This document shows, piece by piece, positions 12,301 to 24,300 of a stretch of DNA of 64,000 nt. Both the position numbers and the translations under genes were made by a program. The notes under the pieces were generated by a model. That model was given only the letters and a program-made list of their open reading frames with translations, searched no databases and was not told the DNA's origin. The stretch comes from Lepisosteus oculatus (Eukaryota > Chordata > Actinopteri > Semionotiformes > Lepisosteidae): NCBI RefSeq assembly GCF_040954835.1, contig NC_090703.1, positions 20,845,444-20,909,443 of the forward strand. Reading direction: 5' to 3'. Within the stretch, counting starts at the first letter, position 1, and the number at the start of each line of letters is the position of its first letter.

Positions 12301-15300
12301 AGTACTAGAAGAGTACTAGCTCTACTGCTGGCAGAATAATGCTCTACTGCTGGCAGAATAATGCCAGAATAATGCAGGATAATATAGGTGCTGGTTTGCT
12401 GTGCAGACTGACTTTAGTCAACTAAATTCCACGTGCAGCAATTTAATCCTTCTCCCTCTCCCCTCTCCCCTCAAGTCTCAGCTGCAAATTTTCTGTATCC
12501 TATTTTTGTGGATTTAAAGGATGTACTGTAATTCACCCTTACATTTTTTTAATGAAAACCGAGATAGGGGTTTCTCTGCATTCCAGGAGAAGGATTTGTA
12601 TGAATAAAACCAGGACAGAAACAGCATTAAAAAAATTGCAACAAAGGCCCATTTTCACAACATTTTACTTCATTGCTGTACCATGGTTGTTGAAACAATT
12701 CATTCAAATTTATCACCAAAGCTACCTCACTGGCAAAACATCAACCATTGTGTCAGAATAGAATCATGTTCAATTGTTTTGCCTGTTATTTCCACCACTT
12801 CTCCAAAAATCCTGCATTAGCATTTTCATTTAAAAATCCCTTTTTTAAAATCATCAATGCCTGCATAGCTTACATCATATCATAGTTGGTTCTGCCTTTG
12901 ATTTCCAGGAGTAAGTTTAATACTTTTAAACAATTGAAAAAAATAAGCCCGTGTCTAGACCCAAAGGTCTCTTTTGACGTTGCTCCTGTACAGCTTTTTT
13001 GGTCTGAGTCTTTAACACGGCAGCAGCTTCCTTCTTCCTCCCTGGCTGCTGCTTTCTCCACCACTCCTCCTTCCTCCTCTTGCAGATGCACGGCAACAAG
13101 CAGCACATGTCCAAGGACTTCTTCCTGTACAACGCCTCAAAAGCCCGCTGCAAGTCCTACATCAACCTGCGCGAGGTGTCCCAGCGCTTCCGCCTCTGCC
13201 CAGGCGAGTACGTGATTGTCCCCTCGACCTACGAGCCCCACCAGGAGGGAGAGTTCATCCTCCGCGTCTTCTCTGAGAAGAGGAGCACCTCAGAGTGAGT
13301 GGCCCCCCCTGTCCCTGGCAGGGTGTGGAGGGGGAGAGTCGCAGGGTGTAGGGGTCACTGCTACGCAGGAATCTAGCCATTTAGGGGAAGGGGGGGCACA
13401 ATGGGACAATTTTATAATCACCCAGGTCTGGTTCCCTTATAGCAGCAAAACAATGCAACTACAGTTAGAGGCCATGGACAGAGTGGTGTTCAAACACAGA
13501 GCTACTCTATGTTCCCCTGGCTGCGACTGGTACCATATCTATCATGTTGATGTGACAAACCCTTTTGACTTGCTTGTGAAAACCAGGAAGCATTGAATAA
13601 CAGAATCATGGAAAAGCTATTTTTGACAACTTCATGATTTGTTTGTGCACTCAGATGACTCAGAACCAGCTGGAAATTAAGACCTCAGACAGACCTTTAC
13701 AGAATCACAGAAAGCACTTACTGTAGATTAGGTAATTGACTTGAAATCTTAAAAGGTCAGGATTGAAAAATACATCAATCCAATAAAATATAGATAATGG
13801 GAAATATGGAAATATTCAGGAGTTTCAGCAAGGGCAAAAAAATTTAGATGTAGAGAGACTTTTAGCGGTGCCTGTATTTCTGTACAATATTCTGGCTTTA
13901 TTGCAGTGCTACTCAAATTGCAGTGTATCAAAAAGTGAAAACTTACTGTAAATATTCTAACTGTTCAAAAGTGAGCTGTTGTACCCTCGGATATTTGGAG
14001 GACCTTTTGTTGGTAAAATCTTTAAGACATGTTCTGTGTAGCATTTTAATTCTTAATTCACAATTAAGACTAATTGCTTTCACCATGGGTGGCACAGTGG
14101 TACAGCGATTATCGTTGTTGCCTTGTAGCACAGGTGCCCTGGGTTCAATTCCTGGGGTGCTATCGGTGTGGAGTTTGTATATTCCCCCTATGTTTGTATG
14201 GTTTCCTCCCGCAGTCCAAAGACATAATAGTAGGTTAATATTCATCTGTACAATTGGCCCCAGTGTGAGTGTGTGCCCTGCAATGGACTGACATCCCATC
14301 CAGGGTGTATCATTTCTTGTGCCTGTTGCTTGCTGGGATAGACTCCAGCTCCCCTGCAACTCTCAATTGAATAAAGAGGATAGAAAATGGAAGGATGGCA
14401 CCACTCTGTTACGGACAGGGTCTGCAGTCCATGTCAGGTTTTGTAGTAGACCCTATGCGATGGGATAAGAGCTGGAGGAAACACGAGGTGTGGTACGGGA
14501 AAACACACAGTGGTTTAATGGTGCACAAAATAATAGTGACAGTCCATGAGACAGTGAGCGGGGGAGACAAAGATTGGCACCCAAATCCGAGCCGGTCCAA
14601 AGGAGGGTCAGGGCACAGTCCAAGAGTCCATTAGCAAAAGATCCATCCTAAGACATGACAAGGTTAAAATCCCTGGGAATGGGGAAAACACGAACAGACA
14701 ACCAACATGGAGATCCTGGGATAACGGGGCAAGGTCCTCCAGACCCCGGGCTCAGAACACAGGAGGTGTCGGGGATGAGGCCTATTCCCCTTAGGAGACG
14801 GACATAAGGTATCCTGGTGCTAGGTGGGCCTGGTGACATCCTAATGTTGAGCCCTGAGCCCTGGAGGAGATAAGAATAAATAGGGGGAGACACAACAAGG
14901 CACACCTGGAACACATACAAACGATCATAGGGAACTATTGACAGAAGTAAAATGGAGAGCCCTCTCGGGGAGGGATGTCAACCGTAACACACTCTTCATC
15001 ATGCAAATAATAATTAATAATAATAATTGCTTACACTTATATAGCGCTTTTCTGGACACTCCACTCAAAGCGCTTTACAGGTAATGGGAACTCCCCTCCA
15101 CCACCACCAATGTGCAGCATCCGCCTGGATGATGCGATGGCAGCCATAGTGCGCCAGAACGCTCACCACACATCAGCTATCAGTGGGGAGGAGAGCAGAG
15201 TAATGAAGCCAATTCATAGATGGGGATTATTAGGAGGCCATGATTGGTAAGGGCCAATGGGGAATTTGGCCAGGACAATGGGGTTACACCCCTACTCTTT

Positions 15301-18300
15301 TCGAGAAACGCCCTGGGATTTTTAATGACCACAGAGAGTCAGGACCTCAGTTTTATGTCTCATCCAAAGGACGGTGCCTCTTTACAGTATAGTGTCCCCG
15401 TCACTATACTGGGGCATTAGGACCCACATGGACCACAGGGTGAGCACCCCCTGCTGGTTTCACTAACACTTCTTCCAGCAGCAACCTTAGTTTTCCCCAG
15501 GAGGTCTCCCATCGAGGTACTGACCAGGCTCACACCTGCTGAGCTTCAGTGGGTTGCCAGTTGTGAGTTGCAGGGTGATATTTTAAGGCATTTGCCCTTT
15601 GGTCCAAAACTGATTTTAGAAAGTTTTAGATTTAATTTCACCTGAAGTCCCTACATCTTTCACTAAGCTGTTATGAGTTATCTGACTGCACAGGGTTTTC
15701 AACTCCAACTTAATGTCCTTCACATGATAAAATATAATAAGCTTACTAAAATATATTGAATTTTAACATAATAGTGGTCAGTCAAATGCAGTCTTGGCCA
15801 CTTCTGAGATTTCTGCTATGATTATTGTCATATACAAAATCCTGCCCCCACCCCACTGCAAAAATGTTTTGTCCCATTTTGTCCTGAAGAGCTTTGTCTC
15901 ATATAAGGGTGTCGTTGTGGATTTTTTTTGTTGCTTTGTCAACTCTTTCTATCACATTTAACACCTTGAGTATGTTTAATAAGTAGTTAGTATTTTTATT
16001 ATGAGGGTTGTACAAAAGTTGTAAGGGAGCAACTTCACAGAGCTACAAATGCAGAGTAGAAAATCTTTCTATAGCTAAAATTATTTCTGCTTCCTTTTTA
16101 TTGATAGCTACAGTATCTGTTTTCTTTTCAGAAGAGATCATTGATACACAAGGCAAGATTCTAATTATTGGTGGTGTAAAAGATTTTTTATAGCTTAATA
16201 GCTTTCCTTTGCCTTTCCAACAGTACCATTGCTGTGTTTGTCAGGATTGGTTCTTTGTGATTGGGTCAAAGCCTTTTCTGTCATTCATTTTTGGTTTGAG
16301 GTGTTTTTTGAGCATACATCAAGTCATTCATACCTTCTAAAAGGTGTGTTTTAAAATATTGCATCTGTATCTACTTGATTGAAGTGACACTGTACCAAAA
16401 GATGTCCTGAACAGTATTATCACACAGAAATCATGCTTTGGTCTTTTCACAAAGCCATAAAGACATTTCACTAAAACTCATACTTAAAAGTCCCAGATGA
16501 GGAAGATTAGAGTTGATAAAATAGTATGTTTTTTACCTTAAAAAATGCAAGATGGTTATTTGTTGGCCTGTATTTAGGCAAAGTTATGTGTAGGTTGGTG
16601 AGGCTGTTAAAGAATCCCCTTATTGTGGGAATACAAACTTGTTTCAACCATGGTTTGGTTCCCAAACTATTGTTTTGGGTGGGTATCTGGGGAGATAACA
16701 AGGACAAACAATATTAACAAGAATTTAATTTGTAGAGTTGGAAGAAAACGATCCCAGTTCGAAGCCGTTATGGAATCTTTTTTAGGACAAGTGACTTCAG
16801 ATTCGGGCATGCAGTGGTAAACATTTTGTTCCAGTATTAACTCTCCTGGCTCAGATTCCTTCTGGACCTCAAAATGGACCTGACATGCCAAACTCCTTGC
16901 GGTCCATACCTGTCCTCCAAGCTTCACTTACTTCCTGTGACTTGTCATCTAAAACTCCCAAGTTTTAATTTCCTAAAAATGTGCTTGTCTTCAACAGTTT
17001 TAGCATGTGTAAAAAGCACAGCACAGGTAAGTACCTTTCAAGGCACTGTAAATACATTGCAAAATAAGCAGACAGTTACCCTATCAGGCCCTTCATTTTA
17101 GTAGGGAGTCTCATTGGGAGAAAGGGTATTCCGTGCTTTGTTAAACCGTTTAACTCTTTGCACACCTGCCTCCCATCGGGTTCAGCTTTTCACCTGTCTT
17201 GGACTTCTGACAGCTCCTATTTAGAGCAAAGAGCTCACAATAATGTTCAAAAACAAACTGAGAAAATCATGCAGCAACTGATCAGTATCTTATCCACAGG
17301 CCAGTCCCACCCTTGTTGTGTTACCTGCAGGACAATGTGCCCAATGAACATACCTGTTATTAGGAATTTTGTGAGGTGATGACGGAGGTGGGGGTATTAT
17401 TATGAGTCAACTGTTGTCACTGAAATGTGTTGTGTTTTGTTTACTGGGGATACTGTCCATCCATACACACATTTTCTAACTGCTTTATACAGGGTCACAG
17501 GAGAGCTGGAGCCTATCCTAGCAAGCAATGGCACCCCAGACAAGACACCAGTCCATTACTGAGCAGACACACACACGCTCACACTGGGCCAGTTTTCCCA
17601 GTAGCTAATTATGTAGCTAATTAACCTATTTTTGGACTTACTTTTGGGGAAAAAAACAGAGGGAACATGCAAACTCCACAGACAGACAACCCCAGTAATT
17701 GAAACCAGGGCCCCAGCGCTCCAAGGTACCACCCTGCCCCCCTGGGGGTACAAGGTCATTTGCAATTCACTAGTAACAATGAAATTGGCAATGAGACCAT
17801 CTAAAGGTTCAATCAGTTAAAACACTGGACACTGGAATAGCTGGGGCTGGGACTGTGGAAACTGCGGCTCAGGGAGATCGAGGGTTTAGGATGTTGAGAG
17901 TGACAGCGTGGCCCTGGCCCGGTTCGGCCTGCTTTGACTGCTTTGAAGTGCCATGGTGCTGACTGTTGTTTACTACTTTTTACTCAGGGAGATCGAAAAC
18001 AGGATTGAAGCCGACCATCCAGTGGTGAGTACTTCCCTTACTCCAGTACTCTCTTCTCTTCTTTTTCAGGACAGAGCAGAAATATTGTCCTCACAGCTTA
18101 TCAGCCAAGAAAATGTCAAAATGTCTTCATTTTGTCCAGCACAGTCCAACTCTTTAAATTCGGGAAACAGATTGATGGTGTGAGATAGAGTAGAATGTGA
18201 CATTATACAGTATATATTTGGAAGGTTGGCCTCTTTTTTTTTGAGTGATTTCTTTGGCAGAGGTGTTTATTCATGTGGCTTGCATGCCATTCATAATGAG

Positions 18301-21300
18301 ACAGGGGTAGAGCTCTCTTTTGAAAAAGGACAATGTCCACAGAGCAGGTCATGAAAATAATCCTGTGTTCTTTTTCTCAGGAGAAACTTGTTTGAAAATA
18401 ATAACTATTACATAAGCCTTAGCTCTATGCCCTAACATGATTGTAAATACAGTAGTAATCATTGGCTTTGTTCTCTCTTTTTTTTCTGGTGTCCCTTAGA
18501 CACCCAAGAAAAAGCTGAAGGTATGTGTACTAGCATGCAAAGTGTGGTCTGGTGTGTGCACTTGAGATGTCTTAGAAATAAATCAAAGTGGCGAATCAAC
18601 CAATATGAGCTTATTATATTAAATTCAAGCAGCATTTACAAGCACCTCCATATTTCAGCCTTCCAAGTGATTTGAGTGGTTCATCTAATGGTTTGATCAT
18701 TCGTAAATGCCAGCTGAAAAAAAAAATTGATTTGTCAACACACAAATTCAGCTCCACCTGGGGTACTGACTGCTTTTATGGCTTCATTTATCAAGACCAG
18801 TGCAAGTTACACTGGCTCCTGCCCAGGAATTGCCATACTGTAGACACAGTTGTTGATGAGTTACTGCCAGAGTGTAAGTACCCTTCTCAGAAGCATAAGG
18901 TCACACACAGTGATTCCATTATGTCAAATGGCTAAGGCCACATGTGCTCCAGACTAAATGCAGAGCCTCACCAATGCAGGCTAATGCTGCCATCTGTTGG
19001 CATATTTCTGTATCATATGGCAATAAAGCATCATTTGCATAATGGCAAGAGATGTTTACCAGTTTCTTTGTAGACCTTAAGTTACAAATGAGAGGAGGCC
19101 CTTCTGCCAACAGACCAATTCGGTAGTTTGTAGTTAGTTGTGATCCATTTAATAATTATTTAAATAAAAATTGTGTTCACCACCTTTATATATCAGAATG
19201 TTCAAAAACATGTTACATCATTAAATGCATTCTGAATGCAATATTTAAATAGAAATCAAGGAATGTAAACCTTACCACCAAGCTGTCCTACTGTAATATT
19301 GTGTCATTGCAAAATCAGCTATACTCATGTGAAAAATACGAAATGGGAATTTTAGAAGTTCATTCAAAATAGTCTTTTGCACTGGAGCAAAAATTTGGCT
19401 GGAAATAGTTTTATTTACTGTGAAGCATGAAAACCACAGCAAATGCTATTTTCTTTGCTCTTGGTAGGTGTACAAGTGCAATGAAATGCTAATAACATAC
19501 TTCATACTTCATATGCTCACACACACTCTCAGATCCAAAGTTCTTGTTTTTGAACTGTGGCAATTAAAAAGAGAGCAATTACAAAGTTTTTATCACGATG
19601 TCCAAACACATGTTAAAGTACTGTAATGTCTGAAGAACTACCCTATCAGGCTATGCTAACAATAAGTGAGGACCTTGCGTGTATTTTAACGAAAGAAAAA
19701 GCATGTCTGAATAGTGTAAATACAAAACAGTGACCTATAATGTGAAGCTCATATCAGAGTGTTTAGAGCTAAAATCAGTGGGTGTGTGTGCCTTAAATGA
19801 TGTGCTTTAGTCATGTCCAAGTCCAATTAGTGATTTGTGTTGGACAGAATTTGTATAGAGTGAAATAACAGTAACTCTGGAACATGTTCTGAGCATAAGT
19901 AGACCATTAAACTGTTTAATGTTGGATTTTTGTAAGGTATTACAGCCCATAATGCTTTTTGTGCACGCTTTCTTACATATCAAAATGCACTCCTTATGTT
20001 GAAGAGTAAACAGATTAAATCAAATGCTGTGCACCCAGAATGCACTGAAGCAGTGATTTAAAAAACACAAATCAGTAGATGTGCCTGTGTGTCTGGGAGT
20101 TGTTTTGTGCCAGAAGTCAACATCATGTTTTCTGACTCCAAGTAACCCATCCCTGTCCTATTCCTCCCCCAGCCCATCATCTTTGTTTCTGATAGAGCTA
20201 ATGCCAATAAGGAAATAGAGCCCGAGAGCTACGTGCATGAAGAAGAGGAAAAAAAGGATAAAATGAAGGTTTTTTTTTTCCTGACAGGGGAAGGGGGGAG
20301 AGCTTTGTGAGATCTTCACTGTCTCTGCTCCCCCTGTGACACAGATTTACTGTCAGCCTAGAACCAAACCATGCCTTGAGTCACATATCTTGGACACAGA
20401 AAGAAGCATCTGATTCCCCAATGTGCAGACAAAGGTCAGAGGTTACCAGAGTCTTGACATCTAAAGGTGCTTTACTTTTTCTTTACTGCAATTGCACTAA
20501 TGCCATTGCGATACATTGTGGGGTGTAAATCTAAAACCAGACATTAGGATGTAACAGTGGCAGAAAGGAGAGATTGAAAGATTTAATAAATAGGATTATT
20601 TCTAAGCAATGCACAATCACAGGTTTGGTTCTGAGGCACAGTTCAGCATCTTTTACCCTGCTGGCATGGTCTTGGGAATGAGGATAAAGCAACAGACTCT
20701 GAGTGCTCCAATACAGGAATCTGTGACTGTTCCTTGGCTTTGATTTGTTTTTAGAGCGCATGCATGTGTTCGGCAAGGAAGGCAAGCTGAGGGTCCTACA
20801 ATACACTAGACGAATTAAGAGCCTCTCTATGTACTGTAAATACACCATACTGTGATAGTAACACTGTTTGGTTAATGCAATACACAATGTTTAAAATAAC
20901 TATACTGAAGATGTAGAATATACAATATAAAACACTCTTCAATCTTTCTGACAATTTTCTCAGAAGACTTTCAATAACTATCACAGTTTGTGTTAGGTGC
21001 ACAGTACGATATTGATCAAATACGTTTAGAATTGTCCTGAATTATTTTGTCCACAAGTTGTGTAACTGGGTGAAGTTCACAACATGACTACTTAGAAGGG
21101 TTAAAAACTTGCATGAAGCTGGCACCAGGTCCTGGATATTGCACAACTTGATAATACAATAGGCAGCTTTTAAAACCTGGCATAGGATGTGTTGCTACTG
21201 TATGTCGGTTTGGAATGAAGAAAAACCTGGAGAGGCACGGGTAAACATTGTAGTGGTAGTACATGAATAAAGCCCTATGATATTAAATCAAAGCACCATG

Positions 21301-24300
21301 ACATACTGTAGCATGTCAGAGCTGGAAGACAATGCAAAGTTGACTGCAAAGCATGGCATGGTGGGGCACAGAAAAGAAATCACAGCAGGGTACAGTGCTG
21401 TATGAGGGTGCATGAGTGAAGCACGGCTGAATTCGTGGTACAGTAACAAGTGTCGAGATGAGATCACAATGTACTGCAAACCTTAATATTGTGAGTGGTG
21501 CACAGGGAAAGTATGTTGTATGCATCTGCAGGAGCAAATTTCTGAATGAATTTGCAGGATCATTACAGCAGGCAAGGCCTGTGCCAAAGAAGTAAGAATC
21601 CTCTCTATAGAATTGCATTCGTAGTCTTAAATTTGAAGACCAACAAGAGAAATAATAGCTTTTTATGTGCCCCAGTTTTTTGTGAATGCAAAATTACTGT
21701 TAAGGAAAAGCGGGCTTTTGTATAGTCTTTTCTTTATTTCAGTTTTCGACCCGATTTTGCAAATGACACCTTTGTACATTAAGTGGATTTTCACCTAAAG
21801 AAACAACATTGTTGCAGGACAAAGAGATTATCATGTGTATCTGGTCATTTCTCTTGTGTTTTTTATGTTGCATATAAGACAAAACACATAGGTTGTGTCC
21901 GGCATCTACCAGAAGAGATCTTTATCACCCACCTCTTCTATTAAATAGGGTGGTTTTGCTGGGACTTCCTGAAATGTGAAGCCTGTTCAACTGTAGCAGC
22001 TGAAGAGAGGCTAAGGCTTCTGTTCTACCACTAGACCACATTTATAATCTTTTCTTCCAAAGTGTTTATTAGCGCTGTTTTCCTTCCCTATAGAAAACAA
22101 CGCTATTCAACTGCTGTTAAGCACTAAAATGATCCTGAAAAAACTTTGAATCATCAGGCATTTTTAATTCCTCTTGTGTTAGAAAGCTGTTACGTTGGTA
22201 ATACCATTAAACTCTAATTGGACAGTAACTCTGATGTCACTTTAAAAAATGTCCCTTGTCCCAGGTAATGTGTAGGTCAGGTGTTAAAGCATTGATTTTT
22301 CTTGGGCAGATTTTCTATTTAAGCCACTTATAGAATATAACATCAATATACATGATGGATTCACCACAAGTTTGCTATTACTGTCACTTTTCCTAAAAGT
22401 AATAAAATATACAATACATGAAAATTCCAATGAGGTAACTCACAACACATATGGTTTATTTTATCGATGCTTTGTGCCTGTTTTTGAGACCATTAGCCTG
22501 TGTCGTTGCAATAAAAACACTACCACACAACCTGAAAAGTCCATTTTGAGTAGCAGAAAACGTTTCATTAATTATACCAATGCTTGGCACAGAATCTATC
22601 TCCTTTGGTCAACCACTTTATTTGATTTCCCTCATAGAAAAGCAAACAGACGTACTGCATGTATGTCCGCAACTCCTTGGCTACGGAGAATTTTCAAACC
22701 GAATGTAGCAATGATTGAGGGCGCTGAAAGTCATGCACGTTCCTCACTCTGTGCACACAATTTGTGAATGAAGGCATCAAAATTAGGAGCTTCATAATAT
22801 TCCAACATATTTCCTGATATTACAACAGAACTCAGCTATAAGGCACCATGAAACTTAAATGCATATGGCTGTTATATATTGTCAGATGAACTAAACATTT
22901 TCTTTGGATGTTGGCGTGGACAAAATCTAAAAATGTCTGCATGTTTGCATGTTGCTGTCAAGCAGGCTCCTGCACTGAGATCATAGTGCATTCATCCTAC
23001 ACGCTCTCTCCCTGACACCATTTCCTTTTCCCCACAGCCAGCTCCTGCTTCAGCAGGAGAGGAGACTGAGGAGGACAGGCAGTTCAGGACCATCTTCCAG
23101 CAGATTGCCGGAGACGTGAGTACCGAAATGTCTGTTCTCACATTGCAGAAATCAGGCAAAGACAGACTGAGCCCCTGACAAACACAAATGCTTTCATGGT
23201 GCAACATGTTCTGGTTGGAGATTTGAGCTATGAATTGCTTGTGTCTTTATGGTTGTTTTTTTATTTTTAAGTGCCGGCATTTTAATGCATTTAATTCACC
23301 TGCTCTAGCCATGTACCATGTTACCATGTAAACAAAGTGTTGATTGATTTAATTCCCTTGTTATTACTGTAATTTCGTTTGTCTGAAATGCTTTATGCTC
23401 TAGGAATTATATTAGTATTGCATTAAAAGTGTTGGATATGTTAACACATTTTGTGTTTATGGGCTGTGAACTCTATCTCCTTTTACACGCATTAACTGAC
23501 CTGATTTGCATTCTCTTTCAAGGATATGGAAATAACAGCTAATGAGCTCAAGAACGTGCTCAACAGGGTGGTTGCAAAACGTAAGTTCATTCTACATTTC
23601 TGTCATAGTTCTAAAAGGCTGTTGTTCTCAGGCTTGGAACTATTAAGCCATGAATAAGAGAAAGACTAGTGTTACGACTGTTGATGTTCAGGACAAGGGC
23701 TGATCAATAATTCTCTTGGGCAATTACAGTACTTCACTCTTCTTTTTTTGACCAAATAATTTCTGCTGTATTAAATGAAGAAATACATGTTGACAATATC
23801 CGTTGGGATCTTGGCATCACAAAAGAATCTGGAGCATTTCAAACTGTGGAGTGAATACTTCCTGCCAACTGGCTAGAAAGAGAATGACAAACATTGCAAA
23901 ATGATACTTCCAGAGTGCTGTGCCACAATAAAAGCATTAGAAGACATACTGTATATTTTAACACATATTGGAATACATATGAGAAGTTACAAGCAATAGG
24001 AAGCCACTGAGACCATTAAAATCATTTGACAGATGCTATTTAAGTTATGTGAGGATCCTGTGCTTTTTCACAACAGACTTTGTGTAATTTTTTTCTACAA
24101 TGGAATTGTCAGTCAGGAGTAGCCTGGTTTTGAGCAGATCACTTTTTCTCTCTGCAGACAAGGAGATGAAGACAGAAGGCTTCAGTCTGGAGTCGTGCAG
24201 GAGTATGATCGCTCTCATGGATGTATCCTTGTCGTCACTGCATTCACCACCATTTTCAGGGGCTTATGATTACGTTACCACACCACACATGTACTGTAGT

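Noticed and set aside
14088..14160. Possible tRNA gene (A-box and B-box motifs)
   Set aside because: No cloverleaf can be formed with paired acceptor stem; the motifs belong to a tRNA-derived SINE head.
15480..15591. Possible 5S rRNA gene on the minus strand
   Set aside because: Only the promoter-like part matches 5S rRNA and it is joined to a LINE-like tail; it is a SINE3-type retroposon.
22372..22767. 131-codon open frame in CAPN3 intron 16
   Set aside because: Starts without an ATG in my reading, no domain, inside an intron; probably random.
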